NCBI RefSeq assembly: GCF_020360975.1
Contig: NW_025408667.1
Span: 10,354,001-10,418,000, forward strand
DNA from: Hirsutella rhossiliensis
Lineage: Eukaryota > Ascomycota > Sordariomycetes > Hypocreales > Ophiocordycipitaceae
Reading direction: 5' to 3'
Length of the DNA: 64,000 nucleotides
Shown one piece after another: positions 12,060 through 23,344 of the stretch. Position numbers and translations under genes: made by a program. The notes beneath the pieces are model-generated. The model did not search any database. It saw only the letters and a list, made by a program, of their open reading frames with translations, and had not been told where the DNA came from. Each line of letters begins with the position of its first letter. Position 1 is the first letter of the stretch.

Positions 12060-15000
12060 GCCTTAGGATATAATGCGCGAGATTATTACCCTTCGATATA
12101 AGGTATAGCTACTTAGGAACGAAGGAGGCAACGGATAAGTTAGGGACCTCGGAGAAGTAGTTAAACTAAAATAGCTAAGACTATTTAATAGTACTTACGG
12201 CACGCTTCGAGACTTTCTTACCTAACTTAAAGCCTACTACCGGTTTTACCCTATTAAACTCTTAGACCTAGTCGAAAAGGTACTCTATATAGGAAATTAT
12301 TTATCTAAAACGGTACTCGCTTAGTTTAGACCTATTATAAGGGATTTTCTCGATAACTAACTAGCGCGATAAGATAACGAAATAGACGAAGTCTTTACTA
12401 GTTTCTAAGGATTTAAAGAAGCTATTATAAAGGTATTTAGAATAACTAATAAGGAATAAGAAGCTAAATAAAAACTTTAAGAACTTTAATAAAGGATCTT
12501 AGTATTAGATTATACTACGAAGTTCTATTAAGTTACCTTAAAGCTTAATTAGGACGACGAACCCCTTATATTATAATTCTATAACGGGCTTAAAGAAGAA
12601 GTTAAGGACGAGCTCTATAAGGAAAATCGACCTAATAACCTCTTAGACTATATTACTATAGTAGTACGAATCGATAATAGATAGTATGCGCGATACTAAG
12701 AAAAGAAATAAAGAAGAGGAAACTAGAACCCTTCTTATAGAAATAACTTTAGCTAACGCGCTAACTATAAAAAGAAGCGCGAAACCCCTATTACCTACGC
12801 TTATATAACTAACCTAGGTAGGATAGATCTAGATATAATATAGAAAAGTAAAGGAAAGTGTTTTAACTATAGGAAACTTAGATATTACTTTAAAGAATAT
12901 AGATAACCTCGTAAGGAGAAGAAAACCTATTAAGCACTAGCCCTAGAAGGTAAGATATACCTAAACGCTACTAATAGATAGGAACTAAAGTATAAACTCC
13001 TTAGTTAGACTATATACTATAACGACGAATATATAGTATACTTAAGCGATAAAAACGGTACTAGATAGTTCCTAAAGCTATTAAAGAAGACCCTTATAAT
13101 AATATAATAAAGGGATCCTAAAATATAGAGATAAGTTAAATTCGTAGAACTAGAATACCCCTATCCTAAAGGAGTCTCTTAAGACTAGATTAGGAGGAAT
13201 AGTAAACGATTCTAGGAAGATATATAAAATAAAAATTAATAATAATAACGGGCAGTCTATAAATAATATAATAAAGAAGATATAGATATAGCCCTTATAC
13301 TTATAAAACTTAGATAATAACCTAAGGAGGAATAATAAAGTATTAACGATATAAGCTCTAAAAAATAAGAAATACCTAGAGAAACGGAAGACGAGAACGA
13401 ACTTATATTACTACCCTCGCTACTAAGGGAAAATACTACGATTAAAGAATACGCTTTATACTTCGAAGAATTTAAAGAAATACTTAAAATTAGAACCTAA
13501 TAAATACCTTAAATTCTTATAGAAAACTAATAAGCTATATTAATTCGATATTAACTAGCACTATATAAAGGAGACTATACTATAGCTATCGCTATAGTCG
13601 ATACCTTTATAGCTCTATAACGAGAATAGTAACTATAAGGAGAATTTAAAGACGATCTATAAATACTACTTACTTATAAGTACTATAAGTATATTTTATA
13701 GATATTATACGTCTACCTAGATTATATAATATACTTCTAGATAAAGGCACGATATAATGCCTTCTTAGTTAGGTTTAAAGGATAAGTACTTTTAAAACCC
13801 TACCTAAGTATAGAACTAGACTACTAGAAAATCGATTAACGCTACCTAAACGACTAAGTTATATTATTAAAACCTAATTACGGCATACTACTTAAATACC
13901 GCGATAATTACGGTTTATTAATAAGATATCTTTTAGAGATATATAAAATCTATAGATATACTAAAATAGAGGAATAGTATAACGCTACTCGCTCTAAGAT
14001 ATTTAAACCCTTAATATTTTAAAGACTTATATAATAAGTTAAATACGATAAAGAAAATTATAATAAATATATATACTTAAACTATAGAATTTATAAATAT
14101 AAAAAAGCATAAGTATAGTATAAACGATATAATAGTATACTAAAAGATTATTAGTAATATATATAAAGGCTATAAGCCGTATTTAACTAAGGAAGAATCG
14201 ATATAGAAATACTATATAAAAAATAGAAAGACGCTAAACGAAAACTTAACCTTTAGTACGAAAATAAATAGAATTACGAAGTATAGTATATAATTAACTA
14301 CGAAGTAGTATAATATAAACGATATAGCGTTAAGAAATAAGAAATCTTTAATTAGCTATAAGAAATTAGTCTCTTAAGCCCCGATATAATACTACGAGAT
14401 AAAAATATAAAGAAACGATATTAATAATAAATCGAAGAAGAATACCTAAATAAAACGAATAAGGACTAGGTAAAAAACGAGGTACGCTATCTATAAAAGG
14501 GCTATAGACTAGCATAATACGATAAGATCTAAGGACCCTATATATAGCAATAGTAAGCTATAGCGACTAAATAGTATTAGATATCTAAATCGCGGGATAT
14601 TATATATATATACTTTTAGACTATAGCGCGATAGGTAACTATATTTTACTTAGAGTCGTTAATCGTTACCGACTTATATAGAGATATAAGATAGATCTAT
14701 ATAAACTTATAAATATTAAACGAGAGGCCTTTAACTATAATAACGGAGTTATTAATATAGAGATTAATTACCTCGATATTAATATTTAGGGCTACGACGA
14801 ATAAGTTAACTTTAATATTATAGATATTAAAGAACACAACCTTATATTAGGGCTTCTATAACTATAGGAGAGCAACCTATTAATTAACTAGAAAACTAGC
14901 TAGCTATATTAGGACGAAGTTATAAGTTTCTAGGACTAGTAGATTTAGGAGAAAGTAAAATTTTATAATAATTTAGCTACTAAATAAGATAAAAGGGATA

Positions 15001-18000
15001 ACCGTTTAAGTAAATTATTACGGGCTTTAGTAATATAGATAAAAATAGTAACTAAACCGGCGGATATAATAAAATCGATTAATAAGACCTATATACTAAC
15101 TAATATAGCTATATAACTTAGTATCTAATATAAATAGAATAAAGGATATAATACGAAGATCTAAAGAGTTATTACTACTCTAAGGAAAGACCTTAAATAA
15201 ATTAATAAAGAGCTTAAGTTAAGAGAAACTAGCTCTTAAGAGAAAGAATAAAGCCTATAAGATAGAATAAAGAATATCCCCTAGGAATACCGGAAATATA
15301 ATAAACTCTTTAAAGAAGAACTTAAGATAGGGTTACCTAAATATAGCTAATAGGACTATAAAATTTATCTTAAGGATAGAATAACGCCGACGTTCTATAA
15401 AATCTATAACTTAAACGAAAAGTAACTATAAACGCTACGCGACTACCTTAATAAGAATCTATAAAAAGGATATATATAAATATTAATATCTAAAGTAAGC
15501 TATTTAGTTATATTTATTCTAAAGAAAAATAGTACGCTATAACTAGTTATTAACTATAGACGCTTAAACGATATTATAATAAAGGACCGAATACTATTAC
15601 CGCTTATATTAAAACTATAAGATCGACTATATAGTAAAAAATAGTTTATAGCCCTCGACCTTAAAAGCGCCTATAACTTAATACGTATAAAAAAGGGACA
15701 CGAATAGATAATAGCCTTTAAAACGAAATTTAGACTATTCGAATATCTAGTAATACTATTTAGACTTATAAATATACTAGCTACCTTCTAACGGATAATT
15801 AATTATATCCTATATAAATACTTAGATATCTTTATAATAGTATATCTAGATAATATCCTAATCTTCTTAGATACCCTAGAAGAATATAAGGAATACGTCT
15901 ATAAGGTACTCCGCGTACTTTAGAATATAAAGTTACTAGTTAAACTAAAGAAAGGTAAGTTCTATATATAAGAAGTAAACTTCCTTAGATATACGATCTT
16001 ACTAAGAGAGATATATATATAATAAGATAAGATTAACTTAGTTAAAGAATAGCTAATACTAAAGAACGTTAAGGATATATAAAGTTTCCTAGGATTTATA
16101 AATTACTATTAACGATTTATTAAAGATTTCGGAAAAATTATAGTACTACTATACGACTAAATAAAGAAGGAAAAAGAATTTATATAGGACGATAAAGCTA
16201 ACGAAGCTTTCGAATATATTAAAACTATAATTATATAAGAACTAGTCTTAACTACCTTTAATCTAAAATAATAAATTAAACTTAAAACCGATATATTAGA
16301 CTTTACTTTAGGAGTATAAATCGGATAAAAAGATAATAAAGGAAGACTATAACTAATTATATTTTACTTAAAAAAGCTATATAGCGTAGAACTTAATTAC
16401 CCTATCTATAATAAAGAATTCCTTATAATTATTTAAGCTTTTAAGGAATTTTAATACTACCTTCTTAGAAGTAAATATAAAGTTAAGGTCTATATAGATT
16501 ATACGAATATCTTATATTTTATAACGATATAATAGTTAAACGGCCGATATATTTAATAGGCCGAATATTTATTAGAATTTAATTATAAAATAATCTATAG
16601 AAAAGGAATAGAAAACGGTCGAGCTAATACCCTTAGTCGACGAAGTAACTATAATATAGGGGCACCTATAGCGAAAGGATAGTTCTTAGAAATTAACGAA
16701 AATAGGAACTACTAGTAACGATAGCTAAATATAATATTTAAAGTATAACCGAATAACTTAATATACTAAAAGATCCTAAAATAAATAAAAGAATATAAAG
16801 TACTAAATAGATATAATATAGAATATTTAAAAGTTCTAATATATAAAAATAAAATCTAGATACTACTAGAATTATAAGATAAAGTTATATAAGATATATA
16901 TAAATATCTAATATATAGATACTAAGGAATCTAAAGAATAATAGAACGGATTAAACGATAATATAACTTCTTATAGCTTAAGGAAGTAGTATAATAAGTT
17001 ATTAAAGAATACGAACTTTATATACGAAGTAAAGCTAAACGATATAAACTATATAGAGAATTATAACCGCTACTAGTACTAAAGAAACTATAGGATTTAA
17101 TAGCTTTCGACTATATTATAAAGCTACTACTATCGAAAGAACCTATAACTAATATTAAGTATAATAGTATATTCGTTATTACTAATAGACTAATAAAGTA
17201 TAGGTATTTTTTACTATATAAAGAAGTAAGTAATATAGAAGAGCTAGTATATATATTCCTATAAATAATTATTAGTAATTACGGACTATTAAACGAGATT
17301 ATCTTTAATAGAGGAAGTATATTTATAGCTAAGTTTTAGTAAGCTCTTATAGTATAATTAGGGACGAAATATAAGCTTAGTATAGCTTATTACCTATAAA
17401 TAGATAGATAAATAGAACGACTTAACTAAACGCTTAAATAATATTTACGATACTATATTAGCTACGAATAAAACGATTAAGTTAAATAGCTACTAATAGC
17501 GTAACTAGCTTATAATAGCTTAGTTATAGAAATAACTAAGCTCTTACTAGTATACGCTAATTATAGATATAACCTAGAAGTATTTAAGGTTACTTAATAA
17601 GGACTATAAGCGGAACGAGCGATACTATAAGTAGATTAGCTATAAAAATTATATAAAGAAATATAATAAGAACTTTAATTCGTTAAAAAACGAATATCTA
17701 CTTACTATAATTAGAAAAGATTATAGGGACTAATCTTTTAAGAGGGAGATATAGTCTACCTTATATAACGAAATATTAAAATAAAACGATTAAGTAATAA
17801 ATTAGATTTTAAGAAACTTAGACCGTTTAAGGTTAAGGAAACTATTTTAAAAGTTAACTACGAACTTTTACTACTAATAATAATATAGATATACCCGATA
17901 TTTTATATCTTATTATTAAAACTAGCGCTATAAAACGCTAAACTATAAGAAAAAATTAAAGTTAACGACGATTAAGAATATAAAGTAGAATAAATACTAG

Positions 18001-18130
18001 ATATAAGAAAATAAGGTTAGTAATAAGAATACCTTATTAAGTAAAAGGGATATAGACTAGAGGAAAATACCTAGGAACTACTTAAGCACTTAACCTACTA
18101 TAGCTCTCTACTTCGATAATTTTACTAGAA
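12060..18130 (+). pseudogene. Ty3/gypsy gag-pol with chromodomain, RIP-killed
   Basis: A capsid-type domain (about 12,290-12,640) is followed by a CCHC zinc knuckle at 12,859-12,900 in which the first Cys survives while the second Cys, Gly and His codons are altered. Protease would lie near 13,450-13,760. Reverse transcriptase spans about 15,500-16,150 with the catalytic box at 15,838-15,852, where the second Asp of YLDD is now Asn. RNase H follows to about 16,650, then a zinc-binding and catalytic integrase (about 16,870-17,690), and finally a chromodomain (about 17,990-18,125) with the EYLVKWKG-type core. The chromodomain places it among chromoviruses, which target integration to heterochromatin through methylated histone H3. 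Dozens of TAG/TAA codons interrupt the frame. Confidence 0.92.
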
Positions 18131-18189
18131 GGTTTAAGAGGGATTAAAGGACTAAGATCTATAAACTCCTTACTAATACTAAATAAGGA

Positions 18190-18800
18190 CTAATTCGCCT
18201 CGTTAAGAACGCCTAACGATTATAAGTTATTTACTACCTAATACTTATATATATCGAGCGTAGGTAAAACGCTATCCTTAGTATCTACTTCTTAGATACT
18301 ACGACGAAATAACTTAGAACTCTTTTCCTTTATACGATTCTAAATCTTCTAGATATAAGCTAAACGATTAACGGCGATAGATATTTACGACTAAAGATTC
18401 GTAAGCTATACCTAAAGCTCTAATAAGGCTTCCCTAGCTTCCTCCTCTTTAGAATATAGCCTACGCTGCTCCGCTAATAATTTAGTTACTAAAAGAAATA
18501 TATTAGCTACTATATATAGAAAGAATTAAAAGATACCTATAAGAAGAGGCTATTAAAACACTATTATAATAGGGACGACTACTAGCAATATAATTATTAT
18601 AGCGCGAAGAATTTTCGGCTATCCGATAATTTATCTTCTTCGCCTTAAAGTATTAAGTGCACGGTATATCGGTAGGATCTCTACTTAAGTCGATATATTT
18701 AGTAAGAGTAGCGCGCTTAGAGGCTTTTCGGGAACGATTTTTTAGTATATAACTAGATATACTATTAGCAGTATATCCTAAAAGGATAAAAAGATAAGGA
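18190..18800 (-). pseudogene. Antisense Cys-rich/coiled-coil ORF in the Ty3 element
   Basis: The complementary strand, between pol and the 3' LTR, has its own latent frame with RIP-type stops. Its first half shows a degraded Cys-rich block (a surviving PCT near 18,655 with positions expected to be Cys changed to Tyr); its second half is a Leu/Glu/Arg-rich coiled coil ending in a K-x3-RRS-x2-EVD-like motif near 18,290. I recall this arrangement (Cys pairs, coiled coil, then an MxRRGLxSLDEL-like tail) from many uncharacterised fungal proteins encoded antisense to Ty3 elements. The function is unknown; a DNA- or RNA-binding role is only a guess. It runs opposite to gag-pol and would need a promoter in or near the 3' LTR. 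Confidence 0.5.
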
Positions 18801-18883
18801 ACGATATACTTATATATAACGTAATAAAGGTATATTTATATACGGCGGCTAAGGTAGCTATAGTAGGTCTTATAGATAAGACT

Positions 18884-18897
18884 AAAAGGAGGGGAGA
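18884..18897 (+). other. Polypurine tract of Ty3/gypsy element 1
   Basis: A 14-base all-purine run, aaaaggaggggaga, lies six bases before the 3' LTR, the expected position of the primer for plus-strand synthesis. It is largely unaltered because purine runs contain few RIP target sites. Confidence 0.75.
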
Positions 18898-18902
18898 TAT
18901 CG

Positions 18903-19351
18903 TATTACGACTACGGCTACTAGGCCGCTAACGGTCGACCGCGTTAAGTACGTAATATAGTCTAACGGATAAATAGTTAGCACGACTATTTAATAGATAT
19001 AGGATTAAGGGGATCGTAGAGATCTAAGTAATCTAGGATTAACGAGATTACTACGCTCTATATAATCTAACGTTAGGAATTATAGCTAGGCCTATAATCT
19101 AAGGATAGTCTCTATAGGTATATATAGCTACCTACTTTTACTTCTTTAGATAAATAGCTCTCTAGCTTTTAATATAGATCTTTATTACGATTTATCTCTA
19201 ATTCTAATTACCTAGTTATAGTCTACGGTCTATAACCTTTAACTTATTACTAACGTAATATACTTATTATTGCTTAGACCACGCCTTATTATATCTATTA
19301 ATATAAACCCCTCGATAGGTTTATCCTTTAGGAATAACACCGGTCGTTATA
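18903..19351 (+). repeat. 3' LTR of Ty3/gypsy element 1
   Basis: Full-length partner of 11,504-11,951. It ends cggtcgttata, directly followed by the tagcc target duplication and the resumed copia sequence. Confidence 0.93.
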
Positions 19352-19356
19352 TAGCC
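19352..19356. repeat. Target-site duplication, right (tagcc)
   Basis: Five-base duplicate of the site at 11,499-11,503, differing by one C/T. It joins directly to copia pol sequence (ccgcgaatctagc on the plus strand) that is continuous in the other copia copy. Confidence 0.8.
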
Positions 19357-22300
19357 GCGAATCTAGCATAGGAAATTATAGAATATAAGATATCTAGCCT
19401 AGTAAATAAGGCTAAGTATAATAAAGATCCTATTTCTTTCTAAAATTATAATATATCTTCCTTAGAAGGTAATTCCTTTGCTTTTATAAGCTTAAAGCCT
19501 ACTATAGCGGGTAAATTCGAAGTTCTTAAACCTTCTTTATTAAATTCCTTTAATTTATTTAAGGTATAATTTTCTTAGGATATATATAGCTCTTTATTTT
19601 CTCGGTTTATTATAATATTTAGACCTAAGAAGTCTTTTATATCTCCTAAGATAGTAAAATCTAGGAATTTAGATAATTCTTTAAATAATCTTTCTTTTAT
19701 TATAGATTTAGAGGGACTTACTATAAGAAAGTCGTCGATATAAATTGCTAAGGCTATACTATAGTCCTTATTTATAAATACTCCTTTATCTATTAAAAGA
19801 GGAAGAAATCCGAGATTATTTAGTATAGTTTTTAAATAATTATACTAGAGCTTAGGACTTTGTTTTAGGCTATATAATGCTTTCTTTAGCTTTACTTTAA
19901 TTTAACCGGTTTTATATAGGTCTAGGAATCTAGTTAATTTAATTCCTTTAGCTCTATAAGCTAATCTATATTTTAAATAATATTCTTTAAGAGCGTATTC
20001 TTCGTAGCCTATAGGAAGATCGATATATACTTCGCTATTTATATCGGTATATACGAAGGCATTTATTATATCTATTTATAAAGCTTTAAATTCGTAGATA
20101 ATAGCTAAAATAAGTAGAATTCTAATAGATTTAGGTCTAGCTATAGTCGAGAAGGTATCTAGGAAATCTAAGCTATAGATCTACTTAAATCCCTATATTA
20201 CGAAACGGGCTTTATATTTTATTATATTATTTTAACTATCCTTCTTAATAGTATAGACCTAGCGGCCTCCTATAGCCTCCCTATCCCTAGGGAGGTAGGA
20301 AAATTCCTAAGTTTTATATTTAATTAGCTAGATAATTTCCTTAATTATAGCTTCTTTCTAAAATGCTATTTTAGGGCTATTTATTACCTATTTATAGGTC
20401 TTTAGAATTTTTAGATCCTAATTTTCTATACTAGCTAGAATTAACTCTATAAAATCGTAGTTTAGAAATAAATTAACGTTAGGGTATTCGATATAGTTAG
20501 AATCGAACCCTTCCGGCTTCTTAGGTAATTCTACTACTATTTTACTAGTAGTAGGAATAGGATTATTATTTAGAGACTCTTCTTCTATAAAAGGCGAGGG
20601 ACTTTTATCTCTAGGTTCTCTAATAGCTTCCTCTATAGGGATATAGCTTTCTAGCTTATCTTTATTCGGAATAGAATTAAAATCAAAGGTATTATTACTA
20701 CTAGAGATTTCTAGATTTTTTATAAATTTATTTTCTAGTATAGTAATATCTCTAGAGATAGTAATCTTTCTCTTAGAAAATCCTAGATTTTATATATATT
20801 TTCTAAATAGCCTACTATTATTCCCTTAAAAGCTCTATTATCTAGCTTATCTTTAAGGTCTTTATTCTTATAATATATAAGGCTTCCGAAGGTCTTAATT
20901 TTATTTAAGGTCTCGAAGGGTAGTATTATATTATCCCTCTTTTCTATAGGACTTTTAAATCCTATCGTAGAATACGGTAATCTATTATATAAATAGGTAG
21001 CTATTAAAACAGCGTCTCCTTATAGATATTTAGGAAGCCTAGTAGTAAATAAAAGAGCTCGTACTTTTTCTAATATAGTACGATTTATTCTTTCTATTCT
21101 ACTATTAGATTCCGGCGTCCTAGGAGGACTAGAATTAAAGGTAATTCCTTCTTTTTCGTATTAGAGCTTTATTTTATATATAAATTCTTTAGCATTATTA
21201 GAAAATGCTTCTAATCCTAGTATTTTTAGGTTATTTTCACCCTATTTTTAAATTCTAGGAACCTATCTAAAGCTTCTCCCTTTTTTCGAAGAAGGTATAT
21301 TTCTAGATATTAGGTTCCTACGTCTAAGAAAGAAATATAATAGTAATATTTATTATAAGTAGGCACTTTAATTAGCCCCTAAATATCTAACACTATTTTT
21401 TCTAAATAAGAATAAGACTTATATAAAGGTTGTTTATTAACCTTATTCGTTGCTTTAGCTCTAATATATATTTCGTATTACCTTATTTTATTTTCCTCTT
21501 TTAGAGGCGTTTTTATATCCTTATTATACCTTTTTAATATTTCTAGAGGTCCTAAAAGAAAGTCTTTACTAGCTTCTACTATAGGGGTATTTATAGAGGT
21601 TAAAATTACCTTTAAATCCTTAGACGTTTATATAGGGGTCGGAGCCCTAGAAAGGTCTATGAGGTCGATATCTAGGTCTATATTTTCTTACGAAGCTATA
21701 TTTAAGACCTTATTACTATCGTCCGAATTAGACTCTAGCTTTATAATTTAAGCCTTCCTTCTTTTATTAGTAGTAGAAATACTACTAAAAGGGGATTTCT
21801 TCTTAAAAGAAGAAGATAAAGAAGAAGATTTTCTCTTCTTAAAAATTCGAGTCCTATCGTCCTTTTTTCCTTTATTTAAAACCTAATAAGCAGGAGCCTT
21901 ATTCGGGTATAATTTATAGCAATTTACTATAAAATACCTTGGTTTTTTATATTCCTTATAATAAGGAGTATCTATAGAATTTCTATAGGATTTCTAAGGC
22001 TTCCTTTATATTAAGAAGGCTTTCTCCGAAGATTTATCTATATCCTTTATTCTTCTAGCTTCGTCTAAAAGACTAGCTATTAGGGATTTAAGGGTAAACG
22101 CTATAGAATTATACCTAAGGCTCTACGTAATATTTATAATATAGCTTCTAAATTCCTTATTAAGGCAATTAAGAATCTATACTATAAGGATAACCTTTAG
22201 AATTTCTATATTATAGGATTTTAAATCCTCGTAGATTTCTTTTACCTTATAAAGGTATTTCTTTAAATTAGAGCCCGAGGGACTAAGATTAAAGAGCTGC

Positions 22301-22740
22301 TTTATAAGTAAATAATTCGAAAAGAAATTCGACGGATTATATAGCTTTATAAGCTTATCCTAAGCAGCTTTAGCATTTATTAAATGCTTAATTTATATTA
22401 AAGGGCTATCTTTAACTTAAAGAAATATCTAGGATAAAGCTTCTATAGTCTTTATATAATTTTCTTACTCTAAGGTAGCGATAAGCTTTTCCTTAGTAAG
22501 GATAGCTCTTATCCTCGTAGTCTAAAGAGTATAATTTAAATTTCCCTTAAGTCTAGAGAATTTATATTCTTTCTATCTACCTATTTTATATAAATTCGGT
22601 ATTATTTCGTTCGTAGGGATCGAGAAGTCTAGGCGGGAGTTTAAGAGCGTAGGAAGGTAGAAAAAGTCGTTAGGGGGATTTTCGAAAGGAATTTTAATCG
22701 GGTATTTCGACAAGGAATTTCAAAGGTATAAGTAGTTAAT
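19352..22740 (-). pseudogene. Copia gag-pol (5' and central part), minus strand
   Basis: Read from 22,740 downward the latent frame gives a copia-type Gag (about 22,630-21,720), then a protease region, a GAG-pre-integrase and integrase core (about 21,400-20,900), a proline-rich linker (about 20,600) and an RVT_2 reverse transcriptase whose YxDD box at 19,731-19,742 is intact because its Asp codons are GAC in a CpG-rich context. This copy keeps a ~170-bp lysine/serine-rich segment at the end of gag (about 21,743-21,914) that is deleted in the plus-strand copy. The pol frame is cut at 19,352 by the Ty3 insertion. Numerous RIP stops make it non-functional. Confidence 0.9.
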
Positions 22741-22764
22741 TTCCCGGCTTAAAAGGAGCAAGCC

Positions 22765-22776
22765 GGGCTTATAACC
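22765..22776 (-). other. Copia primer-binding site (half-tRNA type)
   Basis: On the minus strand this reads ggttataagccc, four bases inside the 5' LTR. With a single TG to TA change undone, it is complementary to the anticodon arm of initiator tRNA-Met, as in Drosophila copia, which is primed by a tRNA-iMet half-molecule. A cccggctt/aagccggg hairpin follows immediately (22,743-22,767). Confidence 0.6.
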
Positions 22777-22779
22777 TCT

Positions 22780-23344
22780 TAAGGTATATAAGTAAAAGCG
22801 GAATTTTAGGAAATCAAGGAATCACGTAAGACTACGTAATAGAGGGGAAGAAGGAGTATAAGGTAGGACTTTCAACGGAATTTATTAGTAGTATATTAGT
22901 ATATAGAAGAGGTGTTAAAGTTAATAATTCTCTATCTATCTACTAGCGGACATACTGTCTTATATAGATAATTATAGCTAAATAGAAGAACCTTTCGGGA
23001 CTAGATTTAGGCTGCCGTATAGCCCTAAGACTAGGAAATTCCGTAATACCTCGAGTAAATCTAGAAGTATCTTAGTTCTACTAATATTTATATTTAAAGG
23101 AGGTTAGTTATACCGGTGTTCTTAAGAGGTCTTAGCTAGCATTCTAAGCTAGCTCTATTCCTTCGATTCCCGATTATACGATAACCGGCAATCCGTTTAA
23201 TATATAATAACATGTAAAATAACGAGCGATTCTTACTCTATAAGGTAAGAATTTATCTATAATTAATATACTACTTATTAGCTTATATAATCGGGAGAGT
23301 ATATTATAGCTGCTTTATTTATAGTAGGAACACCGTTCTTTATA
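22780..23344 (-). repeat. 5' LTR of minus-strand copia element
   Basis: A full-length 565-bp LTR, identical in length to both LTRs of the plus-strand copy. It is heavily RIP-mutated compared with the truncated partner at 10,235-10,705: for example tatataataacatg replaces sequence that still contains TGCA and TGACA there. Confidence 0.93.

Larger units (their letters stand above)
11504..19351 (+). mobile_element. Ty3/gypsy chromovirus nested in the copia element
   Basis: A complete element of about 7.85 kb with LTRs of 448 and 449 bp, a polypurine tract before the 3' LTR, and a gag-pol order of capsid, zinc knuckle, protease, reverse transcriptase, RNase H, integrase and chromodomain. It is flanked by a 5-bp target duplication and inserted in opposite orientation into copia pol, so it is the younger of the two insertions. 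LTR ends are TA...TA, as expected for canonical TG...CA after RIP. A separate latent frame runs antisense near the 3' end. Confidence 0.95.
10235..23344 (-). mobile_element. Ty1/copia retrotransposon, minus orientation, split by a Ty3/gypsy insertion
   Basis: The element is bounded by LTRs of the same family as the plus-strand copia at 52,104-57,838, read in reverse. Its gag-pol frame runs from about 22,740 down to 10,890 and is interrupted between 11,503 and 19,352 by a complete Ty3/gypsy element. Without that insertion it is about 5.3 kb, versus 5.7 kb for the plus-strand copy; the difference is explained mainly by a ~260-bp deletion at its 3' LTR. All coding parts are RIP-mutated. No matching target duplication is found: the left flank is aatct and the right flank cctaa. 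Confidence 0.92.
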
